This document shows positions 10,901-21,800 of a stretch of 64,000 nt of DNA, piece after piece. Every line of letters starts with the position of its first letter. The stretch's first letter is position 1. The stretch is from Cavia porcellus. Lineage: Eukaryota > Chordata > Mammalia > Rodentia > Caviidae. The translations under genes and the position numbers were made by a program. The notes under the pieces were generated by a model. The model searched no databases and was not told where the DNA came from. It saw nothing but the letters and a program-made list of their open reading frames with translations. The DNA is taken from positions 120,179,201 to 120,243,200 of the forward strand of contig NW_026947487.1 of the NCBI RefSeq assembly GCF_034190915.1. The letters are read 5' to 3'.

Positions 10901-12601
10901 TCCGATGTCCCAAAGTGTACAATTAGCATCTCAGGTTTCCTTCCCTCCAGAAGGGAGTGGGCGACAGGCGAGAGACCAACCCCAGGGGGTGCTGGAGAGA
11001 CTCTGCCGCCTGCCTCACTTTGGTGGCTGCCTAGGCCCGGCCCCTCCCTAGCCCTAGGCACCGGCCAGTCAGACTCTGGCCCTGAGGCCATCTCCTCCAG
11101 CCACTGCAGTGTCTGCTTTCCTCTTTCTTTGCAGTTCTAGGGATGGAACTCAAGGGGACACTCCAAATTACATACCCAGCCCTTTCTAAACATTTTTATT
11201 TTGAGAAAAGTTCTTGCAAGGTTGCCCAAGGTGATCTCAAATTTACAACCCTCCTGCCTCAGCCTCCTGAGTCATTGGGATTAAAGATCTGGGTCCCTGT
11301 CCCTCCCCCACATTCTCCTGCTTTTTGCTTGCCCTGTAGCCCTGTTCCGGAAGAAGGCTTCCAGGTTCTCAGAGTCTGAAGCAAAAGTGGGCGGGGCCCA
11401 AGCCTCAGGACCTCTAGTATGTTCTGGGGTGACATCCTGGCTCTAAGCAAAGATTCCATACTTTAAGCACTGCCACCGGACTGGCGCTGGAGGTGGGGCT
11501 CAACTCACTGCAGAGCCCTTCCCAGCAGCAGGAGCCCTGGGTTCCATCCCTAGTAGGTCAAGGGACAAAACACAACAGCAAACTCCGAATTATGACCCGT
11601 GTAAATCCAATTCTACATTGTATCTAAATCTGCATCCACATAGTTAATTGAAATAAAAGTTCCCCATACTGTGAACACACACCCCAATAGTTTCTGCTCG
11701 ATTTTATTTTACATAAGTGGGGGTGGCCACTCCTTAAACTGATTTCAGAACACACCTTGCCCAGACAGCACCCCAAGGTGGCACCTTGGGCTGAGAGTGG
11801 TGGGGGCTCCCACCCCTTGGGGGGACTGGGCAGCTTTCTGGCTGGGGCTCTGTCCTCTGCAGCTGCCCCAGGCACTGGGCAATGGGCAGCTGGGTCTTCC
11901 TCCCCAAGAGCTGCACTGCTCAGTGGAGGCTGAGCTAGGAGGGGGCAGAGCTGGGGGCTGCGCCAGTGGGGGCTGCTCTGCCAGCTAAGCAGTAGGCTCC
12001 CTTGGGGCAGAGTCCTCCCCACCTGCAGCACCTCATGGCTGGCAGGGGGCGGAAAGTGGGGATCTCGCGCTGTCCGGAGGAAGACTGGGGGCCTAGCTCG
12101 GCCAGCACTGGATGGCCAATGGGCTTCTGGGGTGAGGGCAGGTCTTGGAGAGGCCACAGGAGACACTCGGCAGGACAGGCACCTGTGGGAGTCCAGGGGT
12201 CCCTCATCCCTCTTCCCCGCACCCACCCGCCCTGCCAGGATGCTCTGGGGAGCCCACCCAGCCTCTGCCCGGCCCGACAAGCCTCCCTCTCCCTGCTGCC
12301 ACCTCCCGGCAGGTTTCAGCACTTTGGGGGTCCCGTGGGGCTTTCTCCAAGTGGGGGACAAGCCAGCGCCTGGCCGGCCGTCTGCACCCTCGCCTCTTCC
12401 TGCCAGGAGATACACAGGGTCGGGGCCGGGGCTGCAGTGGTGGGTGGGCGGGGGTCCCCACGAGGCGGCTCCGGGTCACCTAACACAGGTGCGCTCCCCT
12501 TAACCCCGCTGTCCCCGGCCCTCACCTCTGCGCGTCTCCAGCCGCCCGTAGTCGGGGGCCCGGTGTCCGGGCTGCGTCTTCACCAGAAAGGAGCGCGGCA
12601 T
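7915..12601 (-). CDS. SNAI3: Snail family zinc-finger repressor 3 (3 coding exons, 289 aa)
   Basis: A nuclear repressor of the Snail family, which binds E-box DNA. Coding exons are 12601-12526, 9612-9025 and 8120-7915, joined in phases 1 and 1 with GT-AG ends. The protein opens with the SNAG motif MPRSFLV, which recruits co-repressors. A Pro/Leu-rich region contains [10 protein letters not shown], a stretch conserved in SNAI3. Five zinc fingers follow: C143/C146/H159/H165, C174/C177/H190/H194, C200/C203/H216/H220, C228/C231/H244/H248, and a last C2HC finger C256/C259/H272/C277. Fingers 2 to 4 carry the typical RTHT and GEKPY linkers, the last of these spanning the exon 2/3 junction. Human SNAI3 is 292 aa as I recall, so this copy is essentially full length. 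The tail after the last finger ([11 protein letters not shown]) is unlike the human end. The next gene upstream, RNF166, is on the same strand more than 5 kb away. Confidence 0.95.
8121..9024 (-). other. SNAI3: SNAI3 intron 2
   Basis: A 904-bp GC-rich intron with clean ends (CAG|GTGGG at the donor, CCTGCAG at the acceptor). I see no repeat or other gene in it. Confidence 0.8.
9866..9975 (+). repeat. B1-type SINE whose tail seeds a purine tract
   Basis: The sequence runs 'gccaggcagggtggttcaca', then 'gggaggctgaggcaggagg' and 'gactctgcctcaaaa'. It passes directly into the AAG/AGG-rich tract. Confidence 0.9.
9976..10164 (+). repeat. Homopurine (GGA)n/(GAA)n tract
   Basis: From 10016 to 10164 there are 149 bases with no pyrimidine on the plus strand: first GGA units, then GAA units, then mixed. 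One T at 10015 and one C at 9988 separate it from a shorter purine run to the left. It probably grew from the A-tail of the adjacent B1. Confidence 0.95.
10725..10890 (+). repeat. Old L1 ORF2 3'-end fragment
   Basis: The run 'acacaattcaaaaaggaaac' followed by 'gtccaaatgaccagaaagcac' and 'accatggcaaggcccc' resembles the 3' end of mammalian L1 ORF2. It is short, degenerate and has no open frame. Assignment is from memory of the L1 consensus. Confidence 0.45.
11128..11286 (-). repeat. B1-dID composite SINE
   Basis: The complement of an ID-like half ('gcagttctagggatggaac') is followed by the complement of a B1 ('cctgcctcagcctcctgagt'). Confidence 0.75.
11484..11570 (+). repeat. ID-like SINE fragment
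   Basis: 'gctggaggtggggctcaac' resembles an A-box region and 'ccctgggttccatccctag' a B-box end. Confidence 0.55.
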
Positions 12602-12760
12602 GGTGCGGGCGGCGGGCGCGGCCGACTGGGCGCCCGGGCGGGCGGGCGGGCGGGCAGGTGCGGGGAGGTCGGCTCATTAGCATAGTGCCGCGCCGCGGCC
12701 AACCAGAGGCCGGGGCGGTGGGGCGGGGCCGCGGGGCCACGCCCAGGACAGGTGCTCGGG
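12602..12760 (-). promoter_or_regulatory. SNAI3: SNAI3 core promoter region
   Basis: A CpG- and GGGC-rich block directly upstream of the SNAI3 ATG, without a TATA box. At 12674-12684 the gene strand reads TATGCTAATGA, an octamer-like site about 75 bp from the ATG. The ATG context is ACC before ATG, a good match for initiation. Confidence 0.5.
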
Positions 12761-14152
12761 CGGGTCCGGGCTCGGGACTCGGGCAGGAGTTTGTCCCGCG
12801 CCTCCAGGAGCTCGCGGGCTGGGGACAAAGGACCCAGCCGGGACTCCGGGTCCCCCGTGGTTACAAAAGTAGCAGAGGACGGTGCTGTGCTCCGCCCCAG
12901 GGGCGCCCTGCTCAGGACGACTTTCCCTCCTCCGTGTCCCTTGTAATCCGCAGTCCCTTCTTGCTGTCCGAGTCCCTGTCCACGTGGGCGTGTCACGACT
13001 GGGGGACTGCGGGGCAGGCTCCGGCGGGTGGACGCTGCACCCCAGGCCCCCAAGAGCCGCCGGGCACCCACGCTGGCTGGCAGGCCCACCTCTCGGGCGA
13101 CGCTCTGGCCCAGGAGCGTGGTGCTCGCTGGCCTCTCTGGGGCTGGGAGTGGGAGGCCGAAGTGAGCTGCAGGTGCAGGGACGGGGAGGTGTGGCGCGGC
13201 ACTGTGGCCTTCCTGCGCTGGCAGGAGGCTTGTGGCTGGGATGGTGGAGGTACCGTACAGATGCTCGCGGAGAGGTGGGAATGGGGTCCCACGCCCCTTC
13301 CCGTTGGCAGGCGCTGCCCAGTGCCGCTGTGATGGGAGGGGACACGCAGGTGGCTGCCCACCCGCGAGAAGGTGCAGGCTCCATGCTGCCCACGTGACTC
13401 TCAGGACAGCGCCCAGTGCCGCTCCTTCACCTGTTCCTTGGCCTTACCAGATTTCTATTTGTGGGCTTTGGCACACAGAACACCGAGGAGGCCTGAACCG
13501 GCTTCCTCTGCGCTGTCCGGCACCCACTGGGCATGGCTGCAAGTGTATCCCTGCTCCTCAGTCAGCTGCTCTGTTAGGGGCGCTGAGGACGCTGTTGCCA
13601 CCTGCCAATCCCCGCTGGGAGTGCGTTGAGGGAAGTCAGCCCTCAACTTGGGCCCAGAGAAGAAGCCTGAACTCCCAGGGACTTCTGAGTGGCCCTCCTG
13701 GTGGCCATGGAGCCTCATTCCTCACCTGTGACGTATACTATGTCCAGCTGGACCCTGCAGGGCATCTGCCCTGTCCCCACGTGTGGCCCCAGGCGGGGAC
13801 AGCAGATGTCTCCACTGCTGGGACTTCTTTTGTCCCATACCAGCTCCTCTGCCTGGGGGCTAATCCTGCATGCCCTCGCCACAGACCCTTCCCACCAGCC
13901 TCCCAGGAGCGGGCTCTCAACCTGTGCGACCTTGCCGGGACCATGGCTTGGCCTCCTTCCCTTGACACCTGAGACCTCGGGGCGGTGGCCCCCTGTGGGC
14001 CAGCAGCCCATCATCCTACCACAGCCTTCCAGGCTTCTCCACCAGACACCCCAAGAGGGCTTCTCAAACCAGGTCCCCAACCCTGGGGCTGCAGGTCAGA
14101 TTAGGGGATCAGATTATTAGTTTGTTTCTTTCTGTCTGTCTGTCCATCTTCT

Positions 14153-14432
14153 TTTTTTTTTGCTGGTACTGGGAATCACAGTCAGGACCTTGCATTTGCC
14201 AGGCTTGTGCTTGTGCCCTATTAATTTCCTTCATCTGGTATTTTTTCATCTTTTTTTGTCTTGGAAATTGAACCTACAGCTACTGTAGACAAAGCTGTCT
14301 GCTGCTGAGCCACATTCTAGCTCTTTTGAGACAGGGCCATGTTAAATTGTGTGGGTTGGGCTTGAACTTGCGATTCTTCTGTCTCAGCCCCCCGAATACC
14401 GGAAGTTACAGGTGTGCATCACCACGACTGCC
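14153..14432 (-). repeat. ID fragment followed by a dID-B1 composite SINE
   Basis: An ID complement ('gctggtactgggaatcac') is followed by a second ID-like half ('ggaaattgaacctacag') fused to a B1 complement ('ctgtctcagccccccgaat'). Confidence 0.7.
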
Positions 14433-14454
14433 ATCTCATCCTCAGTGGTTAGAC

Positions 14455-14520
14455 GTGTGGTCCTCCTGCCTCCACCTCCCAGATGACTGGGATTATGGGT
14501 GTGCTCCACCGCACCCCGCT
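14455..14520 (-). repeat. Truncated B1-type SINE
   Basis: Only the 7SL-head complement remains: 'ctgcctccacctcccagatg' and 'gggattatgggtgtgctccacc'. Confidence 0.65.
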
Positions 14521-16715
14521 GCTGTCGAACCCCTTTGGTATGTTTTCCAGCAGACATAACAGTGTGAGGACGCATACTGCATACATGCATAAGTGTGCAC
14601 ACATGCATGGCCATCTCTGTCACATGCCTGTCTTTTCACCAGTAGGATTTCATAACCCAGACCCTGGAAGTCCCCACTGTGTCACATGCAGCCTGAGCAG
14701 TGGCCCAGGTGAGATCGCCTGGTTACATGCAGGATGCCTGTGGTGGCCAGGGCTGCAGCCAGGCTCACAAAGCTGGCCGAACTGCACTGAGGAGAATCTG
14801 GACCCCAGACAGCCAGGCCTTTGGGGAGCGCCTGCCCTGTGCCCAGCAGCACTGGACTGAGAGACCCGCTCTGCTCCCCCAGAAGCATGAGTGAAGGTTC
14901 GAGGGTGCCCGCTAAGCACCAGGGCCTCCTGCCCCAGGTCAGAGCTGGCCCAGTGGGGCCTTGAAGAGGACAGCAGCCCTGCCGTGTGGGTGTGTGGAAC
15001 AGTCTCACAAGGAAGGCAGAATGGCTGGATGCCCCGACTTGGGCAACCCAACTGCTTAGGCCCCTGACATCCATCCAGTGGTGGCCAGCACGTTCTTGGT
15101 CACACTCAGTGACACGGAATTCCTTGCCACTTGCAATGGCACATACCATTTGGAGCCCACTGGAGGTGAGCATGGGTCCTGCCACGTAGATTGTGGGAGG
15201 GGCTGTGGTCCCTTCAACCAGTGACCGAGGCACAGGAAGCCATCAAGGTGGACCCCTCAGCTGCGCCTCAGGAAGCAACAGCAGGGGCGAAGGGGAAGCA
15301 GCACACACGTGCGTTTGCAAGTGCCTGTGTCACTGTGCCAGCTCATGTGACGTGGCCAGAACTGGCTTCTGTGAGGTGGAGGGAGCTGGAGGCGTGCAGG
15401 GGCAGCTGGGAGCCCACAGACCTCAGCATCGCCTGCCAGCAGCACTGGGGGCCAGGCCTGGGGCCCAGCAGGGAGAGACTCAGCCTCCCTCTCTAACAGG
15501 AACAGGGCGCCCTGGGGCCAGCCAGAGGCCGCTGCCTAACTGGACTCCAGGAAGCAGGTGGAATAGTTTCTGTAGGGCTGGAGGGGGAGGGACGCTTGGG
15601 AATGGCTTCCCTCTCAGACCTTCAGGCCCAGGAAGTGGGGAGTCATCCTTTCCCATCTGGACCCCTCCCTCTGGGATTTTCTCCTAGCTCGGAGCTGGAA
15701 GCAAAGCCTGCCCATCCTCAAGAGTGTGCAGTAGTAAATCCGGAAACTGGGGGAGGGAGGTGGGGTGTGCGCAGGACTGCCTGGCTGGGTGCCAGGTCCC
15801 AAAAACGTCACCCTGGGGGAGCTGGGCCCCTCCCCAACCCAGCCAGAGTGGAGGTCCTGATGAACCTGGTGGACACGGTGTGTGGGCTGGCAAGGGAGGA
15901 CGGTCCTCCTTGGGTCCAGGGGCTCAGCGGGCAGGTCCCTCCCAGTGCCTCTGACTGAAGCTGCCTGGCAGTTCCTCCACCTCCTCAGAGGATGAACTGA
16001 GCCTCACTGGCCTTTGAGCTCCCTTGTGACTGGACTAGAGAACTGCCTGCCGCCGGGCCAGTGAAGGAAAGACCTTCCAGGAAATGGGGTGCAAGCTCCC
16101 CGCTTGCCTCCCCTGAAATGGCCTGCAGCTGCCGGCTGGAGCTTTTGCACTGCACAGGGCTCTGCAGCCTGGCCCCGGGTGGGTGATCCCCCAACTCGGG
16201 ATGGGGACCTGGGTTGTGGGGCTCCCAGCCAGTGGGGGTGAGCCTGGGACCCTTCATACCCATGCACAGGCCCCCCTGGGGACAGGGCTGCCTGCCTCCC
16301 CACACTGTGCTGATCGGCTGGCGGGCTGATGCCTAGGTGGGGCCCCGCCCGTGGCACTGCCTTGCCATGCTGAGTTTCTGGCTTGGGTTCTGGCAGCATT
16401 CTGTTGCCCCTCACCCTGTATGCCATCAGCTGGGATTGGGTGGCCCTCACCACCTCCTTGTGGTTTGATTTGATGTCCCCCCAGTAGCTCCTGGACATGG
16501 AGACACTTGGGGCACCAGGCCAACGCCTTCCATCGGATGCTGCCTTGTCAAGGGAGTCTGGGGGTAACTGACGTGACCGCTCCAGAAACAAGTTTGGGGC
16601 ACGCATGATGGGCCTCCTGGGCATGGACAGCTGGGGCCTGGGAACCGAGCACAGTGGGGGCTGCTCTGCTGCTGCCGAGACCGTTGGCCTCTTCATGCTG
16701 GGTTTTGTGCCTTCC

Positions 16716-16850
16716 TTTCTTCTCTGGTACTGGTGACTGAACCCCCGGAGCACCGAGCTATGTTCTCTGCCTTTCTTTGAGCCGGGGTCTCCCTGAGTCA
16801 CCAGGTTACCAGGCTGGGCTCAAACTTGTGCTCCTTTCCCCTTTACCTCA
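16716..16850 (-). repeat. dID-B1 composite SINE, degenerate
   Basis: 'ggtactggtgactgaaccc' is an ID-end complement. 'gagccggggtctccctgagt' and 'ccaggctgggctcaaacttg' are B1 complement. Confidence 0.65.
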
Positions 16851-17959
16851 GAGCCCCGAGGACAAGCCGGGGAGCATGAACAGGACCCACAGGACAGGTC
16901 CCAGCCAGGTGACCGTAGGAACGCCCACCCAGTTTTTCCTGACAGCAGCACAGCACAGGCAGTCCCATCTGGGGTTTCCCTTTGCCCCTCCTGACTCACC
17001 CTACCCTCACAGGGACAGGAGAGGGGCACTGGCCCCAGCTTCCTGACCTGCTGGTCCACTGCCCCAGGCTCTCGGGCCTGTGGCCATGATGCTGACGTGG
17101 CAGGTGCTATGACCTTTGCAGGTGAGACAGAGAAGCCCAGCAGTGTTTCCCGGAGGGCAGGTGGGCGGGCTGCTGGCGGACAGTGCTATCAGTCAGGACC
17201 TGCTGGAGCAGGTCCCAGGTTACCGCCAGGTCTCCCTACACACTGCAGGTCAGGACCCGTGACAGTAGCCTTTATCACCAGTGACCAGTTGTGGGGCAAG
17301 TCTGGGCCTACAGAGCAGCCCCTCGGCTCCCACCAGGTGACAGGCTTGGCTGGTGGCCAGCCCTGCTAAGGCCTGGCGTGCTGTGCCTCCCTCTGGAAAC
17401 CAGCTGGAGGGCAGCCGGCCACAGCTCTGCATGTCCCCAGCACCGGTGGGGCCTCCCAGATACAGGAACCATGCAGATGGGGTCCGAGTGGCTAGAGGAG
17501 GAGGGGATTGTAGTGGGCCTCACAAAGGTACCTGGAAGTGCTTTTGCTTAAGGGCGCTTGGGAACTCGGTCACACGTGCTACTGTGGGACTCAGCTTGCT
17601 GGCTCTCGCCACTTTCAATCTCCTGGAGCACTCCCCGCTTAGAACTGTCCAGGACACAGATGGCTGGGAAGAGGCAGGGACATACCGGGGACTGGCCACC
17701 TCACTGGCTGGCAGGTAAGCTACAGCGCAAGGCACCTGTCCCTGAGCGCTGGGCTGGTGCACACTGAGCGAGGAGCGCGAGGGTTACTGCCTGCTCCGAT
17801 GCCATGTAGTCCCCATGGCTCAGGGATGCCAGGTCTAGGATGCCAGGGAGCAGCTGATGGCCTGGACCGGCACGGAGGCCGGCCGCCTTCCCAGCAGTGC
17901 TTCCGGGTGACAGCTAAGTCAGAGCCCACCGCAAGGCGAGTGCAGGTGCTTGGGATCAT

Positions 17960-17965
17960 TTTATT
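17960..17965 (-). terminator. RNF166: Candidate distal RNF166 poly(A) signal (AATAAA)
   Basis: AATAAA on the minus strand 873 bp past the RNF166 stop, in 'tcaataaaatgatcc'. It would give a 3' UTR of about 0.9 kb. Confidence 0.45.
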
Positions 17966-18308
17966 GAAAATTCTTTGAAAAGACAGCAATAATTTATGCC
18001 AGGAACAGAACAGGGGCACTGATGGGTGTTTCCTGGCCTGACCACTACCCAGTAGGCCCCTGCCTGGACCCCCAAGAGCTCTGCTCTGGCTGGGATGGCA
18101 GCCACCATGCCGAGGACCGGGAGGGAGGTGGCCGCCGCCACCCTTGGCTGGATGCTGGGGCCCCTTCTTGGTTGTTGCCAAAGAGAAACCACAAACCAGA
18201 TGCCCTTGAGAGCTGTGATGGTGACTGGGGCACCAGGCCCAGGCGCAACCCCAGCTTGTCTGGCTCCAGCTGTGCCCAGCCACTCCTGTCCTCTGGTCCC
18301 ACGCAAGG

Positions 18309-18314
18309 TTTATT
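18309..18314 (-). terminator. RNF166: Candidate proximal RNF166 poly(A) signal (AATAAA)
   Basis: AATAAA on the minus strand 524 bp past the stop, next to an A/T-rich block (18309-18480) that is unusual in this GC-rich locus. It competes with the signal at 17960. Confidence 0.5.
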
Positions 18315-18837
18315 TTTGATTATTTTTTTTTAAAAATATAATTTTGTAAATGTTCCATAAAAATACTATTCTTCCTAGTCAAACACAGATATTGCAATAT
18401 GAAGTGTAACTGCTTTGTCTTTGCTCTATAAAATGTGAAAAGGTTATCACATGGGATAAGATAGAAAAACGCCAGGGTTTCTAAGTATCACAAAAGCCAG
18501 TACCAAATGTGCACGGTGGAAGCATAGCCGGGTGCCGGGTTGGGCTGTTGGTGCTGCCGGCTGCTCCTGCAGCTCTCTCCTGCAGCTGGGCACCCTGCCC
18601 CTCACGCAAGGACAACATCATGGCTTAGAAGAGACAGCCAACTGCTCTGGGTCCCACTGGCTGGCACCTGCCCCGCAAAGCACCGATGGCCCAGGGCTGT
18701 GAGCTGTGACCCGGGCGGCCTGCCAACAGCTGAGGGACACCCGAGGGACAGCCGGGTGGCATCCTGGCCCCACAGGCTCTTGATGCCTGGCACCAGAGCA
18801 GCTTCGCCGGCCCAGATTGGGTGTGGCCACTGTGCCT

Positions 18838-21800
18838 TCAGTTCTCCGAGAGGGACAGGGCCAGGGCAGCCTGGAAGGCAGCTTCTTCATCAATGCTGTA
18901 GTCCTGGAACAGAATGTGAGACGGGCCGGTGCGGCAGCAGCCCAGGCCTTGTCCTAGTCTGCCCAGCAGACCTCTTTTGCCTCCACACGGCCCCTCCAGG
19001 CTCCCCACTGCCCCTGTATCAGGTGACCCTCGGCCTCCCCCACAGCAGCGGGGCCCAGCAGTCTACAGGTGCCTCAGGGCGCAGCTACGCATGACGGGGA
19101 CATGGGGCCAGAGCAGTCCTGCTGCTGCGGAAGGTAAAGAAGGGGTCTCTGAGACCTCAGGACTGGGGATGGGGGAGGGAGTCCTGGGCCGCACCAGGAG
19201 GGAAAGACAGGGGTGGAGGGTCTGCATGCTTCCTGAAGATGGTAGCTGGGGGTCGGGGAGGAAGCTGGTGCACCCTGAGGTCCCCGAGACTGTGCCAGGG
19301 CGGGGCCTCCTCAGAGGCTGACCACGGCATTGTCCCTGGCGGCTGCAGCAGGGGTGAGGGAGCGCTTGTTTCTGGCCTTCTCTGGGCCCCTGGGAGGAGC
19401 ACCCACCACAAAGGTGTCATAGGAGAACTTGTGCCGGTGCAACAGGTGCTGCAGAAAGTTGGCGCTCTTGTAGCTGGGGTCGCCCCAGGGCATGGCCGAG
19501 CAGATGGGGCACACCTGGAAGAGGGGGTCAGTGTGCACGGGCACGGCGCAGGGTGTGGGCCTCCCCAGCCTGAGGCATGGCCGGGGACCACTCACACATG
19601 CAGCCCTCCAAGGACTCGAGAGGTGTGCACTGGGCTCTGAGCAGGCCTGCTGCAGCGCTGTGCCCACCAGGGGCTGTGCCCAGAGGTCCGAGGCAGGCCG
19701 CTCTCAGCACACAGCTGGGGTTGCTGCGGGCACTCACCACGCGGTTGGGGTCACTGCGGTGGCTCTCCACACAGTGCTTCACCAGCTCCTGCTGGTCCAG
19801 GTTGCGGGCGCCGCAATATGGACAGGCAAAGGTGGACCTGTTGGGGATGTTGCTGGGGTGGGGGAGTGGGGTGAGGCCGGGAGCTGGGGGGCACTGCCAC
19901 TGCTGCCCCACTCGACAAACATCAGCATGGCCCCAGCCTGCCCTGCGCCCCAATCCCTCTATGGGCTCCTGACATGATGAGACACTGCAGTTGTGGGTGT
20001 CTCGGTGAGTGGGAAGGCAGGGCTGGCACCCTGGAGAGCAGCCTGGTACTTGGCCTTGGCCTCCCCTCCCATGTGCTGGTTAAGAGGAGTGCCGCCAGGG
20101 CCCCGGTGCAGAAGGGGACAGTGCTGCTCCCGCCTGGAGGACCATCTCAGCTGCCCACCTGCCTGGCTTGGCCCTTGTCTTAGCTCTCATGCCTCGGGCA
20201 TCCCCATTCCCATACGACCTGGGTTCCCCATAGATACCTGGATGCCCAACACCCCACCCGCTTATAGACCCACAGGAGCCTGCTCACCTCGGGATGGGCT
20301 GGGACGTGGGCACCACAGGGACAAACTTGGGGCAGTTGGCCATCTGCTCCTGGACCTTCAGACAGGAGGACACGTGCACTCTCATCTTTGCCAGGGTCAC
20401 CTAAGTAACAGGGCAGCAGGCGAGGCAGTCCAAAGCAGAGACCGTCTGAGGGGTCACCCACCATAGGGCTCACTGTGCTGCCCAAGGCACCAGAGGCCCT
20501 GTGCCTGGCACTTCTGGAAGGGACTTTGAGGGACACAGCTGGGAAGGCTTCAAAGAAAGGCCCGCGGGCTCAATGTCTCCCCAGGCCCACTGGTGAGCTG
20601 TGCAAGTCCAGGATTGCTGCGTAGAGCAGCCCTGTGGATAGAAGCCAGCACCCCCTCTGGAAGACCCCTAAGAGAAAAGCAAACAGGAGCTGCACAGCTC
20701 GGAGGAGAAGGAATCACACTTAGTAGGAGAAGAAACCATCTACTGGGAACTAGTGGAAAAATTCAACAAAACACTGCCCTTGGTACAAACACACCGCCTG
20801 TGCAAACTGCCTAAGCCAGGTGTCTGGAGTAACAGGCCCCAGTACCAGCAGTGCCAAGGTCACTGTGAGGGACCTGCCTTGGCAGCACTGTGCAGGGAGG
20901 AGCACTGTGCAGGGAGGACCTGGAGCAGGACAGGGGACCTGGAGGTTTGTATCTTCATCTCCCCAGTAGGGTCTAACTGGAAAACATGGGGATGCCTTCC
21001 ACCCTGGATTGACTTGGGGCGGCCCGTGGACATCTGCACCTTGACCTCAGGATGAGTAATGTGGGGCTGCTTCTTACTGTGCAGGTTGGCAGGGCTTGGA
21101 ACCCAAGGTGTGGCCACATTAAACACAAATCCAAAGTTTGCTCCCAGCTGCTTGGTCAGGCCCCGCAGGAGGGTCCTCACCCTGGAGTGAGAGCAGGCAG
21201 TGGGGCCTCTATGGGCTCTGACCATGACAGCACCCCTCCGGCTTCAGCTGGGAAGACGATGGGCCAGGGTGAGGTGCCTAACACCTGCGGGAGCCCCTCC
21301 ATTCACAGCCCCACAGGTGGGGCAGCCTGAGTACCCAGCCTGCATCCGCAAGTTGTGTAGAGCCCAGGCCAGCACTGCTGCCCTGGAAAGGGACAGAGGA
21401 CAGGAGGGCAGGCGCGGACTTCCTCACATCAGAGCAGCTGCACTGCTTACCAGGAAGAGCACAGCCGTGTCCCTGGTCTTCTGTGGGATGGGGTCCCCAC
21501 CTGCCCAGAATGCCAAGTGGCCAGTACCTTCTTGTTGCAGCCCCGGCAGGGCGCCTTGTAGGATGACAGCTGCTTCTCCACATGGGTGGCCTTGTCCACT
21601 TTCTTGGGGTCAAAAGGCAGGCGGCAGAGTGGGCACAGGGGAGATGGCACCTGCAGGCATGGCTGGAGGCACTCCCCGCAGAACCTGCAGGAGACAGAGG
21701 CCTGAGGGCTGGCACCAGCAGGGCCAAGCCTCCAATATCTCGGTACCTGAGCCCATGAGCTGGATGAACCAGACAGGAGTCCCTCCCAACAGAGGGCCCA

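Larger units (their letters stand above)
9613..12525 (-). other. SNAI3: SNAI3 intron 1
   Basis: A 2.9-kb intron holding a B1 SINE (9866-9975), a long homopurine tract (10016-10164), a piece of old L1 ORF2 sequence (about 10725-10890), a dID-B1 element (11128-11286) and an ID-like piece (11484-11570). No further exon was recognised. Confidence 0.75.
12761..17950. other. SNAI3-RNF166 intergenic region
   Basis: No conserved coding exon was found on either strand. Repeats occupy 14153-14520 and 16716-16850. The human locus has a long non-coding RNA antisense to SNAI3, but nothing in this sequence alone lets me place an equivalent transcript. Confidence 0.55.
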
